From NCBI GenBank assembly GCA_949318235.1, contig OX439137.1:12458698-12522697 (forward strand): a DNA stretch of 64,000 nt, given 5' to 3'. The notes under the pieces were generated by a model. It did not search any database. It saw only the letters and a list, made by a program, of their open reading frames with translations, and was not told the origin of the DNA. Positions 10,701 to 21,922 of this stretch are shown piece by piece (the first letter of the stretch is position 1; every line of letters starts with the position of its first letter). This DNA comes from Ecdyonurus torrentis (taxonomy: Eukaryota > Arthropoda > Insecta > Ephemeroptera > Heptageniidae). The position numbers and the translations under genes were made by a program.

Positions 10701-12059
10701 CAGAGCTTTGAAAAGTATTTTCCATTTAAATAAATAAAAACTTTGTTTTAAAAACATTATTAGCATATTAATTTAAAAAAAAGTAATGGTACATAATATA
10801 TTTTTATTGTAAAATTATCTATTATATCTTATTTAAATTTTATTTACATCATTAAATCATTAAAGCGTTAAGTTTTGCATCAGAGAAATTAAAAAACTTG
10901 TGCTTTAAATTTGTAATCATAAAACTCTGCAAATTATTCAGTTGAGTCACTTTTCGTCCGCGCGGAATGTACATATGTTTCATTCGCAGCGTCCGCGGAG
11001 ATTACACATGTTTCAATATTAGCGGCCGCGGAGGCTGCATATGTGCCAAAAAGTAGGTGCGCGGAGAATCCATGTTTCATTCTTGCGCGCGCGGAGGCTG
11101 CACAAGTTCCAAATTGCCGCATAGCCCTCGATATATTACAATTACATATATGTGATTTAATAGAAATGAGTGAGATGAGGTGGATTGGTGAACCATCCTG
11201 AGATACTCTGGCTTGGCATGGACCCCTACCACCACTGACCCGAGACATGAATAGACCAATCAAACCTAAAAAGCTCTCCAACTGTTTTACCTGTGACTTA
11301 CTGGCAAACTTACAGACATGCATGTGCAGAGAAGATGAGCTCGCACTTGGTGCATACCATGCACGACCTCTGAAAAAGCCGACACGGTACCCACTGAGAA
11401 ACATCACAGTACGCACATCAGACCAGCACACACACCACTGCGCCACCAAATTCAGTTATTTGTTATATTATATACATATTTAATTACCTAAGATGAGCAG
11501 CCACAATTTCACTCAAGGGTGGAGACAAAAAATTCTCAACGGAATCCTCTGCATTATCAACTTGAAGTCTACTGCTGGCGATATGTGGGTTACGAAACGA
11601 CAATAGATCCTACAAATGAATTGAATTAATTATTATTATCCAATGCTTGCAATCAGGTATCAGTTTACTTACAGCAAGGGCATCTCCATTTCCTTCCTCC
11701 CAAGCATTTGCAACCTGCATCAATTAAAAATATATCATAAATAATGTATGCACCACAGCATCCACACACATAATATGTAAAAACTATAAATAATTGAAAT
11801 ATAAAAAAGCTCTCAACAAAATAAAAACTGAATTGGCACCCACCTATGGACAGTATAATACACCGAACCGAACAGAAATCAAATTCGATATTAAAAATAA
11901 AATGCGGCAGATGATAACAAGCGAAGCAAGGTAAGTGCAAAGTCCAACGAGACAAAAATCGTACATTTTCAAACAAAGATACTCCAAAAACATTTTAGAA
12001 TTATAAAATAATATGTATATTACCTGTCCCAAATATTGATTGAGCGAAATCATAGCCAT
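2211..12059 (-). CDS. PCID2: PCID2 (PCI domain-containing protein 2), complete 10-exon gene
   Basis: PCID2 (yeast Thp1 relative) is a nuclear PCI/winged-helix scaffold subunit of TREX-2, which couples transcription to mRNA export at the nuclear pore. Coding exons: 12059-12024, 11714-11673, 11609-11488, 8375-8298, 7541-7347, 5796-5733, 5010-4857, 4271-4171, 3658-3459, 2433-2211. They total 1215 nt, giving 404 residues plus TAA; human PCID2 is about 399. All introns have GT/AG ends and compatible phases. Recognised blocks: [12 protein letters not shown] (1-12), [13 protein letters not shown] (about 167-179), [14 protein letters not shown] (184-197), [13 protein letters not shown] (216-228), [14 protein letters not shown] (231-244), KHEAFFIRCGI-like ([20 protein letters not shown]) in exon 9, and [15 protein letters not shown] (377-391). 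The PCI domain should span roughly 215-397. The start is the first ATG and matches the family N-terminus; a second ATG lies two codons in. At the exon 9 donor, GT|GTAAGA is chosen over AAA|GTGTAA because only it keeps the frame. The exon layout is inferred, not transcript-supported. Confidence 0.95.
2589..2870. mobile_element. Foldback element 2 (33-bp monomers), in PCID2 intron 9
   Basis: Left arm: three complete tandem 33-bp units, each ending in a GCAATATGT-type motif and containing TTTTGTCACGCG, plus a partial fourth. The right arm repeats the units inverted (CACATATTGCTTCRCATGAC). A central ACATTATGTAGATAGCGG loop resembles the ACATTATGTAAATGGG centre-flank of the element at 1066-1500. 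The right terminus is GCAACAACGTC; the left terminus is eroded (GGTTGCAAGC). It sits between PCID2 exons 9 and 10. Confidence 0.8.
3078..3099. repeat. Poly(C) run in PCID2 intron 9
   Basis: 22-nt C homopolymer inside an otherwise AT-rich intron. Length should be treated with caution, since such runs are prone to sequencing error. Confidence 0.85.
4605..4781. mobile_element. hAT-type MITE (family U), copy 1, in PCID2 intron 7
   Basis: Termini CAGGGTCGGATTGGC (left) and, inverted, CAGGCTCGGACTGGC (right) flank 177 bp. An exact 8-bp direct repeat TGTGTGTA borders both ends (4597-4604 and 4782-4789). An 8-bp duplication with CAGGG-type ends is characteristic of the hAT superfamily. An inner GC-rich hairpin pairs AAAAAAGGGGGCGTAAC with GGTTATGCCCCTTTTT. 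The right end lies about 75 bp from the exon 7 donor. No transposase is encoded. Confidence 0.85.
5181..5656. mobile_element. TTAA-flanked MITE (family F) in PCID2 intron 6
   Basis: Starts TTAAAAGGATAGTC and ends GACTACTCGTTTAA. The arms are about 200 bp each and partly diverged; a long matched block runs from the ATTAAACCTCC-type sequence inward through ATCTCAAAATTTTAATTA and TACGTCACAGCT. TTAA at both borders suggests piggyBac-type target-site use. Only half of the TGACGTCA palindrome (TGACGT) is present. Non-coding. Confidence 0.75.
6559..7312 (-). mobile_element. 5'-truncated RTE-like LINE fragment in PCID2 intron 5
   Basis: An open frame of over 220 codons (about 7312 to 6619) encodes the C-terminal part of a non-LTR reverse transcriptase. 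Visible motifs: [59 protein letters not shown] and [13 protein letters not shown]. These match the thumb/C-terminal region of RTE-type elements that annotation pipelines often mislabel as craniofacial development protein 2-like. The catalytic palm and the endonuclease are absent. The 3' end has a short tandem tail (TGTA)n at 6559-6580, typical of RTE-like elements. No stop or frameshift interrupts the part present, suggesting fairly recent insertion. It is antisense to nothing: it lies in the same orientation as PCID2. Confidence 0.85.
7670..7698. repeat. Poly(A) run in PCID2 intron 4
   Basis: Homopolymer of about 29 A, about 20 bp before the long palindrome that starts at 7719. Confidence 0.9.
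7719..8083. mobile_element. Near-perfect 365-bp palindrome in PCID2 intron 4
   Basis: Two inverted arms of 167 bp (7719-7885 and 7917-8083) flank a 31-bp spacer. By eye the arms differ at about two positions and by no indel. The arm begins GATAAAGAAAAGGATAG and ends AAAATTACTTG. The symmetry implies a very recent inverted duplication or a foldback transposon. No other copy was seen in the window and no coding potential is evident. It lies between PCID2 exons 4 and 5 and would form a strong hairpin in the pre-mRNA. Confidence 0.85.
9287..9451. mobile_element. Foldback element 3 (33-34-bp monomers), in PCID2 intron 3
   Basis: Perfect 18-bp terminal inverted repeats, TCGATGCTGTTGCGGCTA (9287-9304 and 9434-9451). 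Inside, four units begin with GTAGAA or GTAGAT followed by a TGTGT/CGCGT/GCGTG-type motif, spaced 33, 34 and 33 bp. The terminal motif GATGYTGTTGC is shared with the elements at 1066-1500 and 2589-2870. Confidence 0.8.
9641..11136. mobile_element. 1.5-kb foldback element with GC-rich arms, in PCID2 intron 3
   Basis: Long inverted arms, about 9641-9845 and 10939-11136, match at roughly 95% or better by eye. Both start ATATATCRAGGGCTAYGCGG. Each arm is a tandem array of 32-33-bp units beginning TCCGCG, with ACATATG about 20 bp in; the five units on the left arm measure 32, 33, 33, 33 and 33 nt. The 1.1-kb core (9846-10938) is extremely AT-rich with short runs of A and T and no open frame worth reporting. 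The arms' CpG-rich composition contrasts sharply with both core and host DNA. No transposase was found, so it is non-autonomous or a decayed foldback element. Confidence 0.8.
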
Positions 12060-12310
12060 TACATGTACAATACAGTAAAATTAATATACTGTAAACCGAC
12101 AAAATCCTCTAGTAATTTATTTTAACTCTTGTCTTTTGTTGTTGTTTACATCAGTGGTTGTCTTTATCCCCGCAAGAGGCAGCGCATACAGACCGCGCCA
12201 ATTTTGAATTAGAGAGAGAGAGAGAGAGAGAGACCACTGTGGAGAGCAGTGGAGAGAGACGGAGAGAGAATACTCTGGAGATGAGATACTCGATTCGATG
12301 CGCTCAATGT
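12060..12310 (-). promoter_or_regulatory. Likely 5' UTR/promoter region of PCID2, with GA-rich tract
   Basis: This stretch lies immediately upstream of the PCID2 start codon. It is richer in G+C around 12160-12200 than its surroundings and contains an (AG)n run at 12211-12233, followed by further GAGA-rich sequence to about 12290. In arthropods GAGA tracts near promoters can bind GAGA-factor-type proteins. Here that role is inference, because (GA)n tracts occur throughout the window. I see no clear TATA box or initiator, so the transcription start is unknown. Confidence 0.3.
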
Positions 12311-12559
12311 TCCAAACGTTTCTAGATAAGAAATAAGAAATTTTATTGACCCAGGCAGTTCATAGTAATATAGCATTCAAATTGTTAGTGAAAATTTGGA
12401 CGTCTTATTGGAAAATAATATTAATCTTTCCACAATAATAACACACAAAAAACATAGAACATATAACATTATATATTATTTGGTCATGTTTTTGTGGATA
12501 CGCAGAGGAGAATATAATATTTACAAGCCCTTCTGTAGTCCAAAGAAAAACAAAAATAG

Positions 12560-12736
12560 CTATTGACTAGTAAAGGAACAACGGTTTTAAGGCAGACTAT
12601 AAGCGATTTCGGTCACACCCGCTTCCGTTTCTCATATCTACGCATGTGCAGTAAGTCGAAACGAAACGGAAGCGGGGATGTGAGCAAAATTGCTTATAGT
12701 CAGCTTCAAAACAGTTGTTCCTTTATTAGTCAATAG
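12560..12736. mobile_element. MITE (177 bp) upstream of PCID2
   Basis: Inverted termini CTATTGACTAGTAAAGGAAC (left) and, inverted, CTATTGACTAATAAAGGAAC (right). The arms continue through TATAAGCGATTT/AAATTGCTTATA and CCGCTTCCGTTTC/GAAACGGAAGCGG. About 500 bp 5' of the PCID2 start codon. Non-coding; superfamily not determined. Confidence 0.75.
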
Positions 12737-13045
12737 ACGATTATAGAAAATAAATAAAACTTATAAAAGTCCCAAAGAATATAGACCATCGGTCGGATCG
12801 GTCCAACCCTTTGTCCCGAATAGCATCCCGATGGATCGATTATCGATTATTGTATTTTATATGTTTCCAACCTTTTAAACAAAATATTCAAATTTTTACT
12901 GTATAGTGAAAAACTTTTTGCGACAAAAATTTTGTGTCACCATATTGTTTTTCAGTGAATTTATATCTAAATTGTATATATTATATTTTCCAGTGAACTT
13001 GTGAAGTGCACGTTTTTTGTATATATATATATAAAAATATATATA

Positions 13046-13109
<64 letters not shown>

Positions 13110-16100
13110 CTTAATTATTCTTTTCTATTTTATTATAATGTGGCATATTATTCTAAATTTTAAAAGGAATATATTCGTCAACTCTCCTTTTATTTAATTA
13201 ATATTATTATTTATATTTTACTATTTTATATATAATTTACCATACCGTTGTCAAAAAGAAATATGTTGACACTCAAATTTTATAGACTTTATGACTTCGA
13301 CGAACGCGCTATACTTGAGCATTAATAAGCTCGCCCTTTCAAAAATTGTATTTTCCTTTGTGCTTTTTTTGAATAAAGACGATTATTTATATTATTTATT
13401 TACATATAGCATTGACCTGCCTGCAGTATATATAGGGAAAATGTCATGTAATTTTTTACCAAGATTAAAAAAATACATATATTATACCTTTGATTTTTAT
13501 TTTTTATAGGTCAAAATATACACCCATAACTATTGATTTCTCTACAAAAATGGCCAAAAACAAAGTTTGTCCTATAATAAGAGGGACAAGCATTACTGTA
13601 TATATGTACTCAAGCATGGCGCTAGCGCGTAATTTTCATGCAACCACTTTACACTGCATTATAGTGATCAGATTGTAATAATATAGTGATAATTTTTTCT
13701 GTCTATTTTATACTATTTAAATTATTGTATGAAATTATATATTTATGATGTAATAAACATATAAATAATTATTAACAATATATTTTAATATTTAAATAAT
13801 TTCATGACATACAGACATACGACAATAGAGTAAAATTTTACACCACAGTGTCTGTGCAAGTGTGCGTACTATATTACTATCACTATATACCTTAATACAC
13901 ACCGCACCTGACTTTGTATTTATATGAAGAAAAAGAAAGTAGAACAACATCAACAAAATCTCAATCACCTAGCGGTCAACGGTCCTTCTCTTCTCACACA
14001 CACTTACAAAACTTTTTTTTTCTTTTTTTTTTTTTTTTTTGTCGCCCACAATATATATATAATTATGAATTTTTATAACAATAATCATCAGATTTTATAC
14101 GCCGAAAAATAGTATGATATCACATAATAAGCTTCTTATTCTTATATTCGATTGCTCTTATTTGCTCACCGGCTCACTATTATACAGTAATTTACACTCT
14201 GTTTAGAACTTGTTGCAATGGTAATTTTTATTCTTTTATTATTTGAAACGTGTGTTTAATTGTTCAAAAAAGTTATTGAAAAAGTCAATTTTTAAATGAA
14301 AAAGGCAGTTTATTTTTATCAATGGAATTTTCTATTTTATATATATTATTAATTACTATTATAAAATAAATACAGGTATCAAAATATTGAATTAAAAGAA
14401 AGAAGTGCAATAAATTGTTAATACTTATAAATTTTGTTTGTAAACTATAAATCTGTACTTGTACAGTATAAATTTTCAGTGATTTTTTTTCCCCTTTATT
14501 ATTATATATCGACATCGACGATTGACCAGTCGATCGAAGCACCTTCCTCGAGATGTGATCGAGTCGTGGTCGCGTGGTCGCATTCGTTCTGAGCAATATA
14601 TATTTTGATGTTCAATATAGTCAGATGTTCTTAATAAATATAGATTAGCTAACCGCTAACCCCCTAAAATTGTGATGATCATTTCAAAATTTTGAAGATG
14701 GATAAAATAATTAGGATAGTTAAGCGTCTTCTACATACAATAATATAATTTGTTAGTATAAATAATATATAATATCCGGTACATAAAACATTTCTTCCTC
14801 TTATTCGAAACATAATGCACACAATTTATTATAAAAACCGGATGGTATCATTTATTGCAACTGCATATGTTGTAGAATGTAGAAAGAAAGTAAACTAAAA
14901 AAATATAAGAGGAAAAGAAATATAGTTTAAAAATAATCATAATTTTAAAATCCTTTGAAATTGTATGAAATCTTGTTAATAGAGTCTCAAATTGGATTTT
15001 TTTTTTTTTTTTTTTTTTTAATCAGTTAATAAAGTAAGATATATTTTTATCATAAAATCACATTTTAGCCATAGTATTAATGATCTTCTTATCAATTCAA
15101 AATAAATATTAAAAAATATGAATATATATTTAACTACAAAAAAAAAAAAAAAAAATCCTGGAAATGCAATAGGTATATAATCTAGAACAGGTATTATTTT
15201 AGTACAATAATACCTAATGCAGGTGTAATATGCTACAATAAAGGTGTGACTTACTTAGATTAAGTGATATTGTAGTTTATAACTACCTCTTCCAAATTAA
15301 AGTGTATAACTATTGCAAAATACAGGATTCGTTTCTTGTACCTGCCATAGGTAGTAATTTTTTCCGTGTAACTATATTGTACCTCTGTGCCATGTTTTTG
15401 TAAATAAATTATAGGAACTATTATGGAGGTTAACAAAAATAGAATATTTTAAAAATAAATAGCTAAAAATATTTATTATAAAATATTTATTTATTACAAA
15501 TAAAACTGAACTCATTGTTTGATATAAAAAATGCTTTCCAACCTTATTCCCTGATTCATCAAAACCAGTTTCATATACAAAAAAAAAAAAAAAAAAAAAA
15601 AAAGCTCGAGTGAAAGGATGCATAAAGAGATAGTTATTGTAAATAACATAAAAGGGAAGGGCAACCAAACATATTAATATTGGTCAAAAAGGTCACAATC
15701 TTCGTCCTAATAAGATTAACTACCGGTTATAGTTTAAAAAAAAAGTGTAAATTTGTTGAAGATTAGAAGGGATGGATGGAAAATGAAAGAGGTTTTCGTG
15801 AAGTATAAAAAAAATGATGCGATTTTTTATAACCATATAAATAATTTGTAATATAAGAATTCAAGTAAGTTGTGGGAACTAATGTTGCGTTTCATTTACA
15901 TATTATACATGAAAGACTTAACCGGAAACGCCTTTATATATTATCATAAATATATTTAAATTGCAATTATAGAGAGAGAAAAAATCATTTAATAAATTTA
16001 AATTGAAAACTTTAATTATACAGTATATGCCCGTAAGTTAAGGCTGAAAAAAATTGCAACTTATTTACATAACTTTTTTTTTTCTTGCTTTTTCTTCTTT

Positions 16101-16325
16101 TTCTTAAAAGCAACACCAACAACAATTGGGCTCTTGTGTGAGAAACAAGGTAGGGTACAGATATATAAATCATAAGCACCAATAAATATTACTATTAGCA
16201 TATTTAGCATATTATACAATAATAAGTTTCTTGTATATTAAATAATAAAAAATATTAAAAATGAAAAAAAAAATTTAATCATTAGTTTTGTAAAGTCATA
16301 CAGTCGTAAAGTTAGTTGGCTTGCT
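12737..16325. other. Gene-free AT-rich stretch
   Basis: No gene or clear transposon recognised. It holds an interrupted (TA)n tract at 13020-13107, poly(T) at about 14014-14040 and 14997-15019, and poly(A) at about 15137-15154 and 15579-15603. A slightly GC-richer patch at 14500-14595 has repeated GATCGA/GTCG words but no recognisable product. Confidence 0.5.
13020..13107. repeat. (TA)n microsatellite, interrupted
   Basis: Alternating TA with two short interruptions (AAAA and TTT) near the left end. Confidence 0.9.
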
Positions 16326-16678
16326 TATACAGCCATAGACCACATAAAACAACATGTGCTTTTTATAATGAATAAACACGTACGAAATGGGATCTTCAAA
16401 ACTGATGACAATTTTTAACAGAATGTTTATGTAGCTTCACGAGAGAGCGTGAAAATACTATAAAGTATATACAATTTGCGTTACTATTCATGTTTCTGAC
16501 GTCAGAAACATGCAAAAATTAGTAACAAAATGTTGTGCGGGTTGCATAAATCGAAATTTTCTGATCACTGCTACGGAGCTACAGTTGGGTTTTGAGACAA
16601 ACTAAAGTTATTTATGTAAGTCTCATCAAGTGTTTTGTGATAAAAATGCTTATATTTTCTTCTGGTCTATTCCTTTAA
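16326..16678. mobile_element. MITE family I, copy 1
   Basis: About 350 bp, left end AGCCATAGACCACATAAAAC, right end GGTCTATTCCTTTAA. It carries TGACGTCA at 16497-16504 within TTTCTGACGTCAGAAA. The right border has TTAA; the left border is mutated. Five more copies lie in the window. Confidence 0.8.
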
Positions 16679-18255
16679 GGATTTTTAGTATACAACTATA
16701 GTATTGATTCATTGTGTATGTATAAACCAAAATATTACAATAATTGAATTCCATAGCTTTCTTGGAGTTCAATGTCCTTTTTCTATAATAATTAAGCCCA
16801 ACCACAAAAATGAAGAACTTTATTGAATTTTTTTCCTCCTCTCTCATTGAGGGGGGGGGGGGGGGGAGGAATCAGATTGTTTATTATATTAAAAAATGTC
16901 TTATAATTCAATAACAATGTTCAAGTTCATGTAATTCAATATTAATTTGCAATGGTCAACTGACGCCACAAATTAAATTATTCTTTTTCTCGTTGCAATG
17001 AACTGAGATCAGTGAAGTGAAAGTAATTGGCAAAAAAAAATCTACATTATGTTTTTTTTTTTTTTTTAATTAATTGTTACGATTAAATATTACTTTCATG
17101 GTCATTTTATTCTCACAAATAATGTGAAATCTTTTGTCATGTTTTGTTAAAATTTTGAATAAGTTATCAAAGATATTATTATATTTTTATACAGTATATT
17201 TTTATTAAAATTTAATTTTGGGCATTTATCGTTTCTGAAATATTTTATCTTTAAAATTAAGTCCTAAGATAAAGATTTTTTTCCAAACATTTTATATGTT
17301 ATTTAAGTTCAAAATTTTCCAAAATTGAACCCTGGATGAAGGAATTATAATTTCATGAGGTAATAGATATAGTAAAAACTCATACCACAGTGACTGCGTA
17401 TCGTATAGTTACAATAATACGTTTAATTCACCGAATTTCCATTTCTGCAAGTACTTTTGTTTTTTCTTATAAATTGTTTGCAAATTGTTAAAGTCTGAGA
17501 AAGGTTGAATACAGAAGGAAAAGAAAATATTTTACATTGACTACATATAAATTGCCCATTCTAAAAAAATAAATACATTCACCTAAAAAAAATAATAATA
17601 TTTCTTTACTAAATTGTTACAAATTTTTCAGTTTCAAATCATCATACTGTAATTACATACGGCCTATACACAGAAGGTAATGATCTATTTTAAAAATTAT
17701 TGTGTATTTATTTTCACTGTAGTATAATGTACTATTGTAAAAAATATCAAACAAAAAGTTCATTTCACTTTAAGTTGTAAAACAAAATGTATCATTACAG
17801 TACGTACATACAAAAGATTTAGATGTAATTTAGCGTTAATATTTTATATATAGTGAAATCTTCGTAATTTCAGGGGGAAAAAAGTAAATGTAAGTTTTTA
17901 CTTTGTTAACTTAAACTGAAAGCTTTTTTTTTATTATTATTATTATTTTTTTTTAATGTGTATATATTATAGTAAAATTTAACAACATATTGTTAGTCTA
18001 TTTTCTTGTTATGTTTTATCGTGGTTATATACAGATTATGTTATTTTTAGTTTCACTTCCATTGAAATAAAGAAAATTATAGTCTTATTTTACTTAATAT
18101 TATTTATTCTCATCAGAGTGTATTCATATAATACAGAATTAAAGTTAAAACCTAAGATATTGCATCTTAATTTTAAAAATAATATCTTTTAAAATAACCA
18201 GGAAAAAAATAGTCACTGAGAAATAGCCTTAAAATAATTTCTGCTAACTTTTCAA
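16679..18255. other. Gene-free AT-rich stretch
   Basis: Contains a G run at 16850-16867 and short poly(A)/poly(T) runs. No gene or repeat family recognised. Confidence 0.5.
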
Positions 18256-18552
18256 TAGGGTGTGTACGCATGACGTCATTCTGAGTGCTTTTCAATGCTC
18301 TTCTTGAGCAATGAATAACATTGTTCAGCATAGGACAAACGTAGTTTTTGGCTATTTTCTTTGAAAAATTAGCTATTTTTTTGGTCATTGTTATTTTTCT
18401 TGCATACTAATTCAACCTGAACAGCATCAATGCTCTCAAAAATATTGTAAAGTATTTTTAAACTGGCAAAATGTGTCATTTTCCTATACTAGCCCATATT
18501 TTATTTAGCGCTCACATATGGCGTCGACTTTAACATGAATGAAACCACCCTA
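18256..18552. mobile_element. MITE family J, copy 1
   Basis: Starts TAGGGTGTGTACGCATGACG and ends ACCACCCTA. Flanking TA at both ends is compatible with a TA target duplication (Tc1/mariner-like), which is inference. TGACGTCA lies at 18271-18278. The internal GCTATTTTC...GAAAATAGC-type sequence recurs in the copy at 49143-49447. Confidence 0.8.
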
Positions 18553-19172
18553 TAATTGTATTATATTTTTAATTTAAGAAGTGCTTCTTATTAAATATGA
18601 TAACTGATATTTATTAATTTGATAACTGGGTATAAAGTTATAAAAATATAAAATAAAATCAATTAAATATAGTGAAGCTTTTTATTAATCAATTTCTACA
18701 GGCTTTCAACTATTTATTTGAATTTGGAGTAGTATAACTTTAAATATTTATCGGTGGAAATAATTTACAATTTAAAAGAGATATATAATAATTCGTTAAA
18801 AATATTTAAAATGACAAGCAAAATAATAATAAATAAAAAAAGTTTTATATTAATTCTTAATTATCTAACACTTGAAATCGTAGATTAATTTATGCAAAAA
18901 AAAAAAAAAAAAAAAATAGTGAAGGTTAAAACTATAAATAAAAATTAGTGTATTATAACTTCTATCTGCCACCTTGCGCGGTGTTGTAAAAATAAAAATT
19001 AAAAAAATGCTTTTCCTTTTTATAACATATTAAAGTTTGTTTTTTCTTTTCCAAGAAGGTTCAGAATTACTTAAATTTGCACTTAAATTACAGCATTAAA
19101 TTTAATTCTAAAATGTTTAATTTAGACATTTATGATAGCTTAAATTAATTTTATTGTCATTTCTGTGCTCTC

Positions 19173-19206
<34 letters not shown>

Positions 19207-19784
19207 TTCTACTCTCAATCCTTCGCAGAAATATTTCCAACGCAAGAACTGTCAACCTAAACCGCCAAATTTTTAATAAAATTTATTACAAAGGCGATTC
19301 CTTTATTAAAATAAGTTAAACAAACGAGAAACGAGGCGTCTCTTTTGCCAAAAAGAAAGAAAAAGTCGCCCTTTTTTTCAAGTTCAATGTTCTTAAAAGT
19401 TAGTATCTTGACTGGTTTACAATTTTGTTATTTTTTAAGAGAGAAAGAAAAGAAAAAAGAGAGAAAAAAAAAAGGATGACTTCAGCAAAAAGTGAAGAAA
19501 AATAAGTTATGTTTAATGAAATCACAAGTTACAACTGTTGATAAAAATCACAGCCCAAACCTGTTTACTCACTACTTTATTTCAAAGATTTTGATGTTTG
19601 AATATAATTGTATATATATATTTTTTTTTTTAACATAAATATAAGTAAAATAAATACAGTCCATTAAGTTTGAGATTTTAATTGCTTCAAAATACGTGAA
19701 AATAAGTATTTATATCAATATATCTATAGATATAAATAATGTTTCGAATGAAAATAACATCATTTTGCTTACGCTTAATGGGGG

Positions 19785-19828
<44 letters not shown>

Positions 19829-20346
19829 CTTGGCACATAAAGTATAGAATTATAATAAATTCTGAAACTGCTTTATGAGTTCCATGATATAGTATATCGT
19901 TTTCATGTAAATAATGCTGATATTTTTTACTTTTTGTATCCAATATATTAATGCTGCTTTAGATGTTTGTTGCTTTTGCTTACACTTCAGAAAAATTTTA
20001 AATTGAAAAAAAAAAAAAAAAAAAAGGCGTATGTAAGTGTTTCTATAGAACGTTTTTCATGTTCTAGAAGTTTTACAGCACAGTAGTAGTAGTAGTAGTA
20101 ATAATAGGTTTTATAAATAAATAAAAAACAAAATAAAAATATTTTAAATTTTCACCCGATATTACTGCACAAAATACAAATCATAGAGTGCATCGTGACA
20201 AAAATGAAATAAAATTTCTATAAAATTTCTAATTTACAAATTTATATAATCATTGTTTATAAATAATAATTATATAGCAAATATTTGGCTGTAGCTCAAA
20301 AAAATTCTGTTATTACAATAAAAATGTAGCAAGCGATTATATTATA
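18553..20346. other. Gene-free AT-rich stretch with homopolymers
   Basis: Holds poly(A) at about 18896-18916, a (CT)n tract at 19173-19210, a purine-rich stretch at 19440-19475, a 41-nt poly(T) at 19788-19828, and poly(A) at 20006-20025. No gene recognised. Confidence 0.5.
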
Positions 20347-20649
20347 TTAAAGGCGTAGAACACCGTGAGCATGTCTTATATCTTATATCCTAATATATAC
20401 CTAAATATCAACGTTGATTTGGCCGGAATCACTGATTTTCTAATTTATTTTCTATTTATGAAATGGCAAATACGGGTTTATGACGTCACAGCTCACTGGT
20501 TCACACGTGCGGAAACAAGACGTTATAAACACGCATCTGCTATTTAGTAAATGGAAAATAAATTAGAAATCAATGACTCCGGCCAAATCAACGTTGATAT
20601 TTAGGTATGTTAGGATAAGCTTTTTGTTCAACGTGTTCTGCGTTTTTAA
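20347..20649. mobile_element. MITE family H, copy 1
   Basis: TTAA borders. Left end TTAAAGGCGTAGAACACCGT; right end GTTCTGCGTTTTTAA. A long inverted arm contains ATATCAACGTTGATTTGGCC and its inverse. TGACGTCA lies at 20481-20488. Non-coding. Confidence 0.85.
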
Positions 20650-21031
20650 TATTTTATCATTTTATTTCATGTAACAGAGTTAAAATAAATATTTAACCTA
20701 AATATTTATTAAATAAGAATAAAGAGATCACATTTAGTATTCAAAACAAGTTTCAATTGTTCAAAATAAAATTATTATTCAGAGATATTGTCATCCATAT
20801 ACAAAATAAAAGTGCTTTACATATATTTATGTTTTATATAGTTCTATTTTTTATTATTATTATTTTTTTTTTTTGAAACTAAAAACAATAGAACTTTTAT
20901 AGAGTGATATTATTTTTTATTGTTGATCTAACGTTATTTTTAATATTATAATATACGTACGTGGTCATATTTGACTTTTCTTTTTTAATTTCCGGTTTCA
21001 TTTAACACTGAAAAAAATAATAACTGTTTCC

Positions 21032-21364
21032 TTAAGGGGTAGGGTACCAACGTCGGCCACTAGACTTGAGCTTTTCTTGTCAAAAAAAATCTGAAATTTT
21101 GCACAATGCGATACTTCAGTTTGAGACAATTTCAAATGCATACAAATTTTGGGAGGTCACCGTGCAAATTATTTTTATATGATTTTTTGAAATTTTAAGC
21201 CCATAAGGCCCAATGTTAATTTCAATTAATTTTTTTCGGGTTGGTCAAACATCATGAAATTTTTATCACGGCTTGGTGTAACCCTTAGCTACAAAAGAAC
21301 ACCAAATTTAGACCCAAAACAGTTCTAGTTTTTGAGATATAAGGTCGGTACCCTACACCTTTAA
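21032..21364. mobile_element. MITE family K, copy 1 (inverted relative to copies 2-4)
   Basis: TTAA-bordered, about 333 bp: TTAAGGGGTAGGGTACCAAC at left, GGTCGGTACCCTACACCTTTAA-type right end. Internal landmarks: AAATTTTGCACAAT and TTGAGATATAAGG. Confidence 0.85.
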
Positions 21365-21922
21365 AAAAAATGCATTTTGTGATTTTCAATTATTGAGTAG
21401 TTGTTTGTCTCTTGCTTTTATATAAATAATTATTATTTAACGTTTTTTATTTGTATGTGTTTTATACCATTAGTGTAGTAATTCCTATTCACTGGCATAT
21501 AATTTGAATTGAAATTACTTGTAATTTAAAATAGTTAATACCTCCAAATAATAGTCTCGATTTGTACATTCAGTTTCTTTATTTTTTTATTATTAATATT
21601 ATTATTTTTGTAAAATGCTTGAATAGGTCTACAGAATTCTATATTTGAGAGAACAATTTCTAGGTCTCTTGTGATTTCACAAACTCACTTTGCAGTTTAT
21701 TTATACCACTAATTTAGTTAAATTTACCATGGATAAATTTGAGTAAAAGCTGTAATGTAATTTTCTGGACTTTATATAAATTTATATGAAAGATACAAAT
21801 AAATTAATTTGCAAAACTTTTTTTTCTAATTAAAATATCATTTTTAATAGTACAGAACCATAATATAATAAGGTATTCAAATTTAAAAGTCTCTGAATAT
21901 ATTCATAAAGTATACTGAACAC

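Noticed and set aside
13530..13600. Possible family J relic (GCCAAAAACAAAGTTTGTCC)
   Set aside because: The match covers only about 25 bp, with neither end nor TGACGTCA; too short to claim.
19696..19943. Frames with poly-F or poly-K
   Set aside because: They are translations of a 41-nt poly(T) run.
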